Part shown: one piece after another, positions 31,181-41,185 of the stretch | Layout of the letters: each line of letters begins with the position of its first letter | How positions within the stretch are numbered: position 1 is the first letter of the stretch | Source: Kribbella voronezhensis | GTDB taxonomy: Bacteria > Actinomycetota > Actinomycetes > Propionibacteriales > Kribbellaceae | DNA length: 64,000 bases | Assembly (NCBI RefSeq): GCF_004365175.1 | Contig: NZ_SOCE01000002.1 | Location: 434,001-498,000 of the forward strand | Reading direction: 5' to 3' | Position numbers and translations under genes: made by a program | Notes under the pieces: generated by a model | What the model saw: the letters and a program-made list of their open reading frames with translations, nothing else | What the model was told of the DNA's origin: nothing | Database searches by the model: none

Positions 31181-32764
31181 GTGAACGAACCGGCCAAGGT
31201 ATTCGTCCAGGCGACGTTCGGCGACTCGCTCGCGGAGGCTTCCCGCAGTACCGGCCAGACCTGGACCGCGGCCGGTATCGAGGTCAGCTGGAACGATCCG
31301 GAGATCGTTGTGAGCGCGATCCGCGAGGTCTCGCGGGTCGCGCTGCGCTGGGAGCAGCCGCTCGCGCCTGAGGTGCTCGTACTCGGAGACGCCTGGGAAC
31401 GCTCGTACGGCGATCTCCAGTGGCGCCACCTCCAGCCCGACCGCCTGCTCCCGTGGTACTGGCTGGCTCACGACCGTCGTACCGGCACCACCACCGGCAT
31501 GGGCGTCGACGTCCATCCCGGCGCCTTCTGCTCGTGGACCGTGGATCTCGCCGGCGTCACCCTCTGGCTCGACCTTCGCAACGGAGGCGGGCCGACCCGG
31601 CTCGGCGGCCGTTCCCTGGTCGCCGCTGTGGTCCGCCGGTTCGAGGACGCCGGTACGCCGTGGCTGACGCTGCAGGGGGCGGTGGAGTCCATGAGTTCCC
31701 GGCTACCGGCGCGACCTGAGCCCGTGCCGGTAGTCGGGGCGAACAACTGGTACTACGCGTACGGCGAGGGTTTCGACGAGAAGGCTGTCCTGCAGGACGC
31801 GGCGACCGTGGTCGAACTGGCCGACGGCCATCCGGTCAAGCCGTTCTCGGTGGTCGACGACGGCTGGAACCCGGGTGGCAACGGTTCGGGCGGACCCTGG
31901 GAGAGCGGTATCTCGGGGATCTTCGACGACATGGCCGGTACCGCCGCCGCGATCAAGGCTCTCGGTGCGCGGCCGGGGCTCTGGTTCCGCCCGTTGCTGT
32001 CCCGGGAGAGCGGTCTCTGGGGTCGCCAGGGACAGAACGACGGTTTCGGGCGCGCCCTCGACCCCTCGTACCCGGAAGTCCTCGATCTCGTGCGCGCGGA
32101 CCTTCAGCGCTTCCGGGACTGGGGCTACGAACTGGTCAAACACGACTTCAGCACCTACGACGTCTTCGGCAGGTTCGGTCCGGCGATGGGTGCCCGGCTG
32201 ACCGACAACGGCTGGCAACTGCACGACACCTCGCGTACTACGGCCGAGATCGTGCTCGCGTTCTATCGCGAACTCCGCGCGGCGGCGGAAGACGTAGTAC
32301 TGATCGGCTGCAACACCGTCGGTCACCTGGCGGCCGGCCTGGTCGACATCCAGCGGACCGGGGACGACACGTCCGGCCGGGACTGGGAGCGGACCCGGAA
32401 GATGGGCGTCAACTCGCTCGCCTTCCGGCTGCCGCAGCACAACCGGTTCTTCACGCTCGACGCCGACTGCGTGCCCTGCACGCCGCAGACGCCCTGGGCG
32501 CTGAACCGCCAGTTCCTGGATCTGGTGGCTCGCTCAGGGAGCGCTCTCTTCGTTTCCGTCGACCCGGCAGCCAGGACGGAGCGGACCGATCGCGAGCTGA
32601 GCGACGGTATACGGTTGGCGCTCAGCGGTGGAGACGCGGCGCGGGGCGGGATCGAGCCGCTGGACTGGCTGGTCAACACGACGCCGAACAGCTGGCGGGC
32701 CGGCGGTGACGAGATCCGCTACGACTGGTCGCAGCCGTGGGGCGCCGACCCGGCCTCGGGCTGA
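31181..32764 (+). CDS. Glycoside hydrolase, GH36/clan GH-D-like (alpha-galactosidase type)
   Basis: 527 residues, GTG start after GGAGGAG. An N-terminal beta-rich part (1-180) leads to a (beta/alpha)8 barrel with VDDGWNP, the K-x-D strand ELVKHDFSTYD (Asp as likely nucleophile) and VLIGCNTVGHLAAGLVDIQRTGDDTSG (candidate acid/base region). This layout is that of clan GH-D enzymes, but similarity to characterised members is not close enough for a substrate. No signal peptide, so cytosolic. With the GH125 enzyme downstream it may trim imported oligosaccharides. Confidence 0.72.
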   Translation: MNEPAKVFVQATFGDSLAEASRSTGQTWTAAGIEVSWNDPEIVVSAIREVSRVALRWEQPLAPEVLVLGDAWERSYGDLQWRHLQPDRLLPWYWLAHDRRTGTTTGMGVDVHPGAFCSWTVDLAGVTLWLDLRNGGGPTRLGGRSLVAAVVRRFEDAGTPWLTLQGAVESMSSRLPARPEPVPVVGANNWYYAYGEGFDEKAVLQDAATVVELADGHPVKPFSVVDDGWNPGGNGSGGPWESGISGIFDDMAGTAAAIKALGARPGLWFRPLLSRESGLWGRQGQNDGFGRALDPSYPEVLDLVRADLQRFRDWGYELVKHDFSTYDVFGRFGPAMGARLTDNGWQLHDTSRTTAEIVLAFYRELRAAAEDVVLIGCNTVGHLAAGLVDIQRTGDDTSGRDWERTRKMGVNSLAFRLPQHNRFFTLDADCVPCTPQTPWALNRQFLDLVARSGSALFVSVDPAARTERTDRELSDGIRLALSGGDAARGGIEPLDWLVNTTPNSWRAGGDEIRYDWSQPWGADPASG

Positions 32765-32791
32765 GGGTGCCGTAGTGCGAGGCTCGGCCCG

Positions 32792-34123
32792 ATGGAAGAG
32801 ACAGGGGGAGTGGTGAACGCCGAACAGCCTCCGGCCGTGGTGCGCCGGGGTACGAACCTGGATCGGGTCGGCGGCTTCAACGACACCGTGGTGCTGGACG
32901 CGATCCGCCGCGCCGACCAACGGCTCAGCCGGGTCGAGATCGCCGCGGCAACCGGTCTCTCGGGCCAGGCCATCTCCAACATCACCCGCCGGCTGCTGGA
33001 CGCCGGCCTCGTACGCGAAGCCGGCCGGCAGAAGAACGCCGGCCTCGGCAAACCGCGCACCCTGCTCGAACTCGAACCCACCGGCCAGTACGCCGTCGGC
33101 GTGCACCTGGACCCGGCCGTCGTCACCGTGGTCGTGCTCGACCTGACCGGCCAGGTGGTCGCGCGCCGGCGGTCCGAGACACCGGCGACCACCGACGACC
33201 CGGACGTCCTCATCGCCGGTATCGCCGCCAGTGTCGAAGAGGTCATCACCGCCGCGGGCGCACCGCGGGAACGAGTCGTCGGGGTCGGCATCGCAGCGCC
33301 CGGGCCGATCGACGTGGACCGGGGCGTGGTCGTCGATCCGCCGAACTTGTCAGCCTGGCACCTCGTTCCGCTGCGCGATGCCCTGCGCGAGCAGACCGGG
33401 CTGCCGGTCCTGCTGGACAAGGACGTCACCGCGGCCGCGTCCGCCGAGAAGTGGGCCGGTGGGCCGAACGGCCGCGGCAGCTTCGTCTTCTTCTATCTCG
33501 GCACCGGCGTCGGAGCCGGCTTGGTGATCGGGGACGAGGTGGTCCGTGGCTCGTCCAGCAACGTCGGCGAGATCGGCCACGTGATCGTCGACCCGGACGG
33601 CCCGCTCTGCTACTGCGGCCGGCGCGGCTGCGTCGGCGAGACCAGCCGCCCCGCTTACCTGGTCCAGCAGGCGATGCAGGCCGGAGTACTTGCCCAGGGC
33701 ATCGATCTCGACGATCGGCACGCCGTCGACGCCGCCTTCGCCGAGCTGTGCTCGCAGGCAGCCGCCGGCTTCGGATCGGCCCGGGACATCATCATCGCGC
33801 TGGCCGGCCGGATCGCCAAGGTGGTCGAGGACATCGCGAACCTGCTCGACCTGGAGCGCGTCGTCTTCGGCGGACCGCACTGGGACCAGCTCGCTCCCTT
33901 CTTCGACGAGTTCGTCCGGGCGGCGCTGGTGGAGCGCTTTCTCGTGCGCTCCGTGCACCCGTTCGTCGTCACCGGCACGTCGCTCGGCGCCGATGTCGGT
34001 GCGGTCGGCGCGGCCAGCCTCGTGCTCGACCACACGTTCTCGCCGAACCCCTCGGTGTTGCTGCTCGGACCGGCGCCGGCGGAGAATCCGCCGGCCGTCC
34101 AGCTCGGATCTGCTGAAAGGTGA
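32792..34123 (+). CDS. ROK-family transcriptional repressor
   Basis: 443 residues from ATG 32792 (GAGG 9 bases upstream); GTGs at 32810 and 32813 are alternatives. The N-terminal winged helix (about 30-90, RVEIAAATGLSGQAISNITRRLLDAGLV) is followed by a ROK sugar-kinase-like domain with GVGIAAPGPID, YLGTGVGAGLV and zinc site CYCGRRGC preceded by GEIGHV. Sugar-responsive repressor by family. Lies between two glycosidase genes, 7 bases before the GH125 start, so it probably regulates its own operon through the palindrome at 31099. Confidence 0.93.
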   Translation: MEETGGVVNAEQPPAVVRRGTNLDRVGGFNDTVVLDAIRRADQRLSRVEIAAATGLSGQAISNITRRLLDAGLVREAGRQKNAGLGKPRTLLELEPTGQYAVGVHLDPAVVTVVVLDLTGQVVARRRSETPATTDDPDVLIAGIAASVEEVITAAGAPRERVVGVGIAAPGPIDVDRGVVVDPPNLSAWHLVPLRDALREQTGLPVLLDKDVTAAASAEKWAGGPNGRGSFVFFYLGTGVGAGLVIGDEVVRGSSSNVGEIGHVIVDPDGPLCYCGRRGCVGETSRPAYLVQQAMQAGVLAQGIDLDDRHAVDAAFAELCSQAAAGFGSARDIIIALAGRIAKVVEDIANLLDLERVVFGGPHWDQLAPFFDEFVRAALVERFLVRSVHPFVVTGTSLGADVGAVGAASLVLDHTFSPNPSVLLLGPAPAENPPAVQLGSAER

Positions 34124-34130
34124 TGTGTTG

Positions 34131-35414
34131 ATGACCGGTATCGATCGCGAGGTTCTGGCCCGCGCCGTCGAGGAGGTCCGCCGGGCGACCGGCGACCCGG
34201 TGATCGCGGGGATGTTCGAGCGCTCGATGGCGGAGAACCTGCCGGCCGTCGCGGAGCGGCTGCCGGACGGGACCACCTTCGTGCTGACCGGCGACATCCC
34301 CGCGATGTGGTTGCGCGACTCGGCGGCCCAGCTCCGTCCGTACCTGGTGCTGTGCGGCGACGATCCGGAGCTGCAGGACGTCCTGATCGGCGTACTGCAC
34401 CGTCAGCTCGAGTACATCGTGATCGACCCGTATGCGAACGCATTCAACCGGGCCGCCGACGGCGCCGGGCACACCACCGACGAGACCGAGATGTCGCCGT
34501 GGGTGTGGGAACGCAAGTACGAGATCGACTCGCTCTGCTACCCGATCGAGCTGGCCTACCGGCTGTGGCGGATCACCGGTCGCAAGGAGGTGATCGACCA
34601 TCGGTTCACCGCGGCGGCGACCGCGGTTCTCGAGTTGTGGCGGATCGAGCAGGATCACGAGCGGAACTCGAAGTACCGGTTCCAGCGCCACGACGATCGA
34701 CCCTCGGACACGTTGGTCCGGGACGGGCGCGGCCGTCTGACGCAGCCGACCGGAATGTCGTGGAGCGCTTTCCGGCCGAGCGACGATGCCACGGAACTCG
34801 GGTTCAACGTGCCGGGCAACATGTTCGCCTCGGCCGTGCTCGGCTATCTGCAGGTGATCGCCCGCGAAGTGCTGGACGACGAGTCGCTGGCGGCCCAGGC
34901 GGAGGAGCTCAAGGCCGCCATCGACGACGGGATCGCGCGCCACGGCATGGTCGAGCACTCGACGTTCGGCCGGGTCTACGCCTACGAGGTCGACGGCGAC
35001 GGGGCGCACTTGTTGATGGACGACGCGAACATGCCGAGCCTGCTGTCCGCGCCGTTGTCCGGTTTCGTGGCGGCCGACGACCCGGCGTACCTGGCGACCC
35101 GGAAGCTGTTGCTGAGCCCCGAGAATCCCTACTACTACAGCGGATCCGCCGCGGCGGGGATCGGCAGTCCGCACACACCGCCGGACTACGTCTGGCCGAT
35201 CGCGCTCGCCGTCCAGGGCTTGACCAGTACCTCGGCCGACGAGCGCCAGCGCGTGCTGGAGGTCCTCCGCGACACCACCGGCGGGACCGGGCAGATGCAC
35301 GAGGGGTTCCACATCGACGACCCGTCGAAGTACACCCGGGAATGGTTCTCGTGGGCGAACGCGATGTTCTGCGAACTGGCCCTCGCGCATGCCGGTCGCC
35401 GGCTGCCCGACTAG
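34131..35414 (+). CDS. GH125 exo-alpha-1,6-mannosidase
   Basis: 427 residues, close to the family norm. Inverting, metal-independent family acting on alpha-1,6-linked mannose. Family features: GDIPAMWLRDSAAQLRPYL near the N-terminus, WERKYEIDSLCYP, FRPSDDATELGFNVPGN (general-acid Asp) and GQMHEGFHIDDP (general-base Glu). No signal peptide. ATG 34131 is chosen over TTG 34128; GAAAGGTGAT precedes it. Its TAG stop shares two bases with the stop of the convergent ABC permease. Confidence 0.92.
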   Translation: MTGIDREVLARAVEEVRRATGDPVIAGMFERSMAENLPAVAERLPDGTTFVLTGDIPAMWLRDSAAQLRPYLVLCGDDPELQDVLIGVLHRQLEYIVIDPYANAFNRAADGAGHTTDETEMSPWVWERKYEIDSLCYPIELAYRLWRITGRKEVIDHRFTAAATAVLELWRIEQDHERNSKYRFQRHDDRPSDTLVRDGRGRLTQPTGMSWSAFRPSDDATELGFNVPGNMFASAVLGYLQVIAREVLDDESLAAQAEELKAAIDDGIARHGMVEHSTFGRVYAYEVDGDGAHLLMDDANMPSLLSAPLSGFVAADDPAYLATRKLLLSPENPYYYSGSAAAGIGSPHTPPDYVWPIALAVQGLTSTSADERQRVLEVLRDTTGGTGQMHEGFHIDDPSKYTREWFSWANAMFCELALAHAGRRLPD

Positions 35415-36245
35415 GTGACGTCTCGTCGGCGAGTCGTGAAGGCGGCCACGGCGATGAACACCAACGCGTAGCCGAGCAGCGTCAAGAGAGCGCGATCTCC
35501 GCCGACCGCCTCCCGTACGCCGGGCGGCGCGTCGGCCGAGGCCATCCCGGTGACCGCGTACACCAGTGAGCCCGCGTTCGCGCCCGGCATCGCGTCGGAC
35601 AAGAACTCCAGACTCGGCAGCAAGCTGCTCACCAGACCGGCCAGCAACGCCTCGATGCCGAGGATCCACACCACGCCGAGCCCGATCGGCAGCGCGATGT
35701 TGCGGAAGGCAACGGCTAGGGCGGCGCCGGCCAAGCACCACACGGTCAGCACCAGCCAGCCGCCGGCCAGACCCTGCAGCAGCTCGAGAGGACTCGGCCA
35801 GTTCAGGTCCGCGCCTTCGCCGACGGCGATTCCGATGCTGCACAACGAGCACGCCGCGAAGATGCCGAGAACCCAGACGGCGATGGCGGTGAACAAACCG
35901 AGGAACTGGCCTGCCAGCAACGAGCCGCGTCCGGGGCGCTGGGTGAGGATCGTCTTGAGCGTTCCCCACGTGTATTCGCTGCCGATCACCACCGCGCCGA
36001 GAACCAGAGCAAGCGCTCCCGCGAACACCGGGAAGCCGCCGACCGTGTTGTCCAGCACGCGTTCCGGCAGCACGCCGCGCAGTACTTCGGCGCGCGGGAT
36101 CCCGTCGGTCTGCTGATTGCCGTCGCCGGTCACGTAGCCGAGGTACGGCAGCACGTAGCCGAAGACGACGCTCAGCACCAGGCCCGCCGCGAACAGCACC
36201 CAGACAGCGGATCGCTTGCGGAGCTTGAGCAACTCGGCTCGATAG

Positions 36246-36256
<11 letters not shown>
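35411..36256 (-). CDS. ABC-2-type transporter permease
   Basis: 281 residues with about six membrane segments (first about 16-40). Signature stretch VIGSEYTWGTLKTILTQRPGR is typical of ABC-2 permeases that act with a drug or antibiotic exporter ATPase. Start overlaps the end of the ATPase gene by 11 bases. Substrate unknown. The end is convergent with and overlaps the GH125 stop. Confidence 0.9.
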
Positions 36257-37160
<904 letters not shown>

Positions 37161-37352
37161 GCCCCGACCTTGCCGCCCGAGGCTCTGCTTCCGCGTCGGC
37201 TCAGGGAAGTGACCGCGCGTACCGCGAGAGGAGTAGCCGCCCCTGAGGCACCCCTGGCGGCCAGGTAGGGGTCCGGTGCCGAGCAGGGCGATCGCCATGC
37301 CGTACAAGCGGCGGTGGCACCCTCCCGTGCATGCCGCTGCGAGGCGATGACG

Positions 37353-37373
37353 TACAGTGTTCGTTGGACGAAC
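37353..37373 (+). promoter_or_regulatory. Candidate -10 with adjacent dyad before the NAD(P)-binding protein
   Basis: TACAGT at 37353-37358 is followed immediately by GTTCG-N5-CGAAC (37359-37373), a TetR-like operator shape at the start site. No regulator gene is next to it. Confidence 0.45.
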
Positions 37374-37400
37374 GGTGTTCGAGATTAAGGAAGCGGAGCC

Positions 37401-38015
37401 ATGAGCAGAGTGGTCATTTTCGGGGCCGGCGGGCGGACCGGGCGGTGCCTGGTCGACGAGGCGCTGGCGGCCGGCCATCAGGTGAGCGCGGCGATGAGGA
37501 CCTCGGTGCCGCTGCCGGGAGTCGAGTCGATCGTCGCCGACCTACGGGATCCAGCCTCGGTGGAAGCTGCCGTGAAGGGCCAGGACGTCGTGATCTCGGC
37601 GATCGGACCGTCCGGCCGCAAGGCCATGGGCCTCTACTCCGCTGCCGCGCGGGCACTCGTCCCGGCGCTCGAGGCGAGCGGCGGCGCGCGGTTGATCGCG
37701 ATCACCTCAGCCGGCGTCCGGCGCGACGACCCGAGCTTCAAGCCGATCTATCGCGTGCTCGCCCGGACGGTGATGAAAGAGGCGTACGACGACATGCGGT
37801 TGATGGAGTCGATCGTGCGATCGAGTTCTGTCGATTGGACCTTCGTCCGGCCCACCCGCCTGCAGGACGAGCCGGCCACCGGGACCTATCGGGTCCAGGA
37901 CAACGAGACTCCCGAGGGTGGCTGGCAGGTGACCCGGACGGATGTCGCCCGCTTCATCGTCCAGGAGATCGGGAAGCGTCAGTGGTCCCACGCTTTCCCG
38001 ACGCTCGCCGAGTAG
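37401..38015 (+). CDS. NAD(P)-binding protein, atypical SDR / NmrA-like
   Basis: 204 residues; AGGAAG precedes ATG 37401. A Rossmann fold with dinucleotide motif FGAGGRTG (6-13) and VVISAIGPSG; no YxxxK catalytic pair of classical SDRs is evident, so it belongs with the NAD(P)H-binding flavin-reductase-like/NmrA group. Could be a redox sensor or reductase. Ends one base before the convergent response regulator. Confidence 0.85.
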   Translation: MSRVVIFGAGGRTGRCLVDEALAAGHQVSAAMRTSVPLPGVESIVADLRDPASVEAAVKGQDVVISAIGPSGRKAMGLYSAAARALVPALEASGGARLIAITSAGVRRDDPSFKPIYRVLARTVMKEAYDDMRLMESIVRSSSVDWTFVRPTRLQDEPATGTYRVQDNETPEGGWQVTRTDVARFIVQEIGKRQWSHAFPTLAE

Positions 38016-38016
38016 C

Positions 38017-38682
38017 TCAGCCGAGCCAGCCGGGGCGGACCAGGCCGGTTTGGTAGGCGAGTACGACGAGTTGCGCGCGGTCGCGGACGCCGAGCTTCAC
38101 CATCGCGCGGCTGACGTGGGTTTTGGCCGTCGCCGGACTCAGAACCAGCCGAGCGGCGATCTCGTCGTTCGACAGACCTTCGCCGACCAGTGCGACGATC
38201 TCCCGCTCCCGCTCGGTCAGCACGTCGAGCTCCTTGCTCGCGTGCGGCTGACGGCTCCGCGTCGCGAACTCGGCAACCAACCGCTTGGTGACGCCGGGGG
38301 AGAGCAACGCATCCCCGCGGGCCACGACCCGCACGGCCTGCAGAAGTTCGACCGGCTCGGTGTCCTTGACCAGGAACCCGCTCGCACCGACCCGCAACGC
38401 CTCGAACACGTACTCGTCCAGATCGAACGTCGTCAGGATCACGACGTGAACGTCAGAGAGCGCTCCATCCGCTCCGATCTCCCGCGTCGCCTCCAGCCCG
38501 TCCATGCCGGGCATCCGGATGTCCATCAACACCACGTCGGGCTTCTCGGCACGTGCCAGTTCCACCGCCGCGGCACCGTCGGCGACCTCGCCGATCACCG
38601 TGATGTCGTCCTCGGCATTGAGCAATGACCGGAACCCCGCCCGCACCAACGCCTGGTCATCCGCCAGCAACACCCGAATCAT
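38017..38682 (-). CDS. NarL/LuxR-type response regulator (second regulator of the cluster)
   Basis: 221 residues. Receiver domain (1-120) with acidic pocket DD near residue 8 and phospho-acceptor Asp in VVLMDIRMPG, Thr in ILTTFD and Lys in FLVKDT; C-terminal LuxR HTH (about 155-215, LTEREREIVALVGEGLSNDEIAARL). 25 bases after the stop of the next response regulator on the same strand, so probably the third gene of a kinase-regulator-regulator operon. About half identical in the receiver to that neighbour by eye. Confidence 0.93.
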   Translation of the reverse strand: MIRVLLADDQALVRAGFRSLLNAEDDITVIGEVADGAAAVELARAEKPDVVLMDIRMPGMDGLEATREIGADGALSDVHVVILTTFDLDEYVFEALRVGASGFLVKDTEPVELLQAVRVVARGDALLSPGVTKRLVAEFATRSRQPHASKELDVLTEREREIVALVGEGLSNDEIAARLVLSPATAKTHVSRAMVKLGVRDRAQLVVLAYQTGLVRPGWLG

Positions 38683-38707
38683 GCGCCCACGCTAAGCCAT
38701 CCCCCGG

Positions 38708-39367
38708 TCAGGCCAGACCGGCGTCATGCGCCAGCAGCGCTACCTGAGTGCGGTTTCCCAGGTCCAGCTTGGTGAGGATGTGGGAGATGTGCGCCTTCAC
38801 CGTCGCCACGCTCATGAACAGCTCCGTCGCGATCTCGGCATTCGCCTTGCCCTGGGCAACAGCCAGCATCACGTCGTACTCGCGCGGACTGAGTCTCTCC
38901 AGCGCCACCCTCGCCCGCGTGTGCGCATCGGCTTCCGTCGCGGCCCGATCCATCAGCCGCCGCGTGATCGCCGGCGAGAGAATCGGGTCGCCCGCCGCAA
39001 CCCGGCGTACGGCCTCGACGATCTGCGCCGGGGGAGTGTCCTTCAGCAAGAACCCGCTGGCTCCGGCCCGCAATGCGTGCAGCACGTTCTCATCGGTGTC
39101 GAACGTCGTCAGCACGACCACCTCCGGCGGGTTCTTGCGCGCCCGCAGCCGCCGCGTCGCGACGATCCCGTCCACCCGCGGCATCCGCAGATCCATCAGC
39201 ACCAGATCGGGGAAGTGCTTGTCGATCGCGGCCGGTACCTCGTCGCCGTCGGCCGCCTGACCGACCACGGAGATCCCGTTCGCGCCATCGAGCATCATCT
39301 CCAGACTGGCCCGGACCAACGCGTCGTCGTCCACGACCAGCACCCTGATCAGCTCGGAGTCGCTCAT
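38708..39367 (-). CDS. NarL/LuxR-type response regulator
   Basis: 219 residues from ATG 39367, which overlaps the kinase stop (ATGA). Receiver with phospho-acceptor Asp in LVLMDLRMPR, Thr in VLTTFD, Lys in FLLKDT; HTH domain LSPREYDVMLAVAQGKANAEIATELF. The frame continues open far upstream, but that text is the shadow of the kinase gene. Cognate of the kinase at 39364-40554. Confidence 0.94.
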   Translation of the reverse strand: MSDSELIRVLVVDDDALVRASLEMMLDGANGISVVGQAADGDEVPAAIDKHFPDLVLMDLRMPRVDGIVATRRLRARKNPPEVVVLTTFDTDENVLHALRAGASGFLLKDTPPAQIVEAVRRVAAGDPILSPAITRRLMDRAATEADAHTRARVALERLSPREYDVMLAVAQGKANAEIATELFMSVATVKAHISHILTKLDLGNRTQVALLAHDAGLA

Positions 39368-40554
39368 GCGGGCCACGGTAGCGAGGCGTGCAGCCGGAAC
39401 CCGCCACCGGTCTCGCCGTGATCCAGCGTGCCGCCCGCAAGTTGCACCCGCTCGGTCAGCCCGACCAGCCCCGTACCACTTCCGGGCGTCAGCGGTACGC
39501 CGTTCCCGCGAGGGTTGGTCAACTCGATCTGCAGGGTCCCACCCGGCCGCCCCTTCACCACCACGGTCACCGGCCGTCCAGCCGCATGTTTCCGGGCATT
39601 CGTGAGCCCTTCCTGCACGACCCGGTACGCCGTACGCCCGGTTGCCGGTGGCAACGACTCCGGCGCGGTGACGGCTTCGTCGTACCGGATCTCGGTGCCC
39701 GCGTCGCGGGACTCGTCGACCAGCGCGGCCAGGTCGCCGAAGGTCGGTTGCGGCCGCCCGCCCGGCAGTTCCTCGATGTCGCTGTCGCGCAGGACGCTGA
39801 TCACCTCGCGCAATTCGTCCAGCGCCTGATGGACCCCGGCGCGGATCACCCCGGCTGCCTGGGCGAGCTTCTCCGGCGACGAGTCCGGCCGGTACTCCAG
39901 CGCACCGGCGTACGTCGCGAGCAGCGACAACCGATGCGCCAGTACGTCGTGCATCTCGCGAGCCATCCTCGTGCGCTCGAGAGTCCGCGCCTCGGCGACC
40001 CGGCGGCCCTGTTCGTTCTCGGCTCGGAGAGCGCGTTCTCGCAGTGAATGCAGCAACGCCCGCCGAGCCTGCGTCCACTGCCCCCAGCCGAGCAGAGCGG
40101 CGTGGATGGCCACGTCGAGGACGACGTACCAGGCCAGGTTCAACCCGTGGATCGGTCGCCAGAAGCCCTGCACCAGATGACCGAGCGTTCCGGCGAGTGC
40201 CACCAGAGCCGCGACTCGCAGCGGACGTCGCTGGGCGACCGTCAAGGTGCCGACCGTCGAGGGCGGCGTGGCCGCGGGAGAGAGCGCGGCCAGCGCGGCC
40301 AGGGCGAGGGCCGCATGGATCGGGCGGCGGCGCAGCAACAGGATCAGACCGCAGGCGATCAAACCGATGGCGATGTCGAAGATCAACCAGCCCGGCGTCC
40401 GGAAGCTTGCCTGGTGACGGCCCAGGATCGTCGTCCCCGTGAGAACGGCGATCGCACCCACCGAGAGGAGGTCGCCCCTCCAGAAGCCCGGCTCCCCGCA
40501 CTGGTCTGCCGCTGTGCCGGCCATTGGTGGCGCCGGCTGATAGCTCTCCTCCAT
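39364..40554 (-). CDS. Sensor histidine kinase (HisKA_3 type)
   Basis: 396 residues from ATG 40554; TTG 40599 is an in-frame alternative, and neither has a clear ribosome-binding site. N-terminal half: about five membrane segments with short loops, so it senses the membrane or its interior. Dimerisation/phospho-acceptor helix ERTRMAREMHDVLAHRLS (His in EMHD), then ATPase domain with GRTAYRVVQEGLTNARKHA (N box) and GTGLVGLTERV (G box). Coupled to the response regulator by ATGA. Confidence 0.92.
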   Translation of the reverse strand: MEESYQPAPPMAGTAADQCGEPGFWRGDLLSVGAIAVLTGTTILGRHQASFRTPGWLIFDIAIGLIACGLILLLRRRPIHAALALAALAALSPAATPPSTVGTLTVAQRRPLRVAALVALAGTLGHLVQGFWRPIHGLNLAWYVVLDVAIHAALLGWGQWTQARRALLHSLRERALRAENEQGRRVAEARTLERTRMAREMHDVLAHRLSLLATYAGALEYRPDSSPEKLAQAAGVIRAGVHQALDELREVISVLRDSDIEELPGGRPQPTFGDLAALVDESRDAGTEIRYDEAVTAPESLPPATGRTAYRVVQEGLTNARKHAAGRPVTVVVKGRPGGTLQIELTNPRGNGVPLTPGSGTGLVGLTERVQLAGGTLDHGETGGGFRLHASLPWPA

Positions 40555-40717
40555 GCCGCCGACAGTAGGCGGCGATCGGCAAGCCTCGCCACCGACCAAA
40601 GTCGAAGCCGGAACGACCTTCGGGGGTACGCCCGCAGTCGCACGACTGATGCCGGGAGGTCGCGCTCTCCCTGATGGTTGGTGAAGTCAGGAACCTCCCG
40701 TCGCGAAAGGCACCGAA

Positions 40718-41176
40718 ATGAGCATCAACGAGAGCAACCGAACCGCGCCGGCAGCCGGAGCCTCGCGGCCCCGTCGGGTTGAGGGCCGTCGGAGACTGGA
40801 CGTCGTCGGCCTCGCGGTCGGCGTAGCCCTGATCTGGTGGGCCGTTCTGTCCCAGGCCGCCGGGATCGATCTGCAGGCCAAGCAGGGATCCGTCACGCAC
40901 ATCAACGGTGTGTCGGTCTTTGTCGCAACGCTCGTGACGAGCCTGGCCGGCTGGGGATTGCTGGCCGTGCTGGAGCGCCGTACGCCGAACGCCCGCAACG
41001 TCTGGACCCTGGTGGCAACGATCTTCTGCCTCACCTCGCTGGGCAGTCCACTTCTCAACGGCATCGGAATGGATGCGAAGCTCGCCCTGGCCTCACTCCA
41101 CCTGGTGGTCGGTGCGGTCGTGATCCTCGGGCTTCGCAGGACCGCGCTCACCGCCCAGGAACGCTGTGCCTGTTGA
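40718..41176 (+). CDS. Four-helix membrane protein (DUF6069-like)
   Basis: 152 residues; GAAAGG precedes ATG 40718. A basic N-terminus (1-27) and four membrane helices (about 30-46, 66-84, 96-114, 125-142) with short loops. The pattern matches small actinobacterial DUF6069 proteins, by memory; function unknown. The methyltransferase starts 9 bases later, so they likely form an operon. Ends in CAC with a C-terminal cysteine pair. Confidence 0.75.
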   Translation: MSINESNRTAPAAGASRPRRVEGRRRLDVVGLAVGVALIWWAVLSQAAGIDLQAKQGSVTHINGVSVFVATLVTSLAGWGLLAVLERRTPNARNVWTLVATIFCLTSLGSPLLNGIGMDAKLALASLHLVVGAVVILGLRRTALTAQERCAC

Positions 41177-41185
41177 GTACGTCCG

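Noticed and set aside
39368-40900. Long open extension of the response regulator frame at 38708
   Set aside because: The text upstream of 39367 is the shadow of the kinase gene; the regulator N-terminus is clear at 39367.
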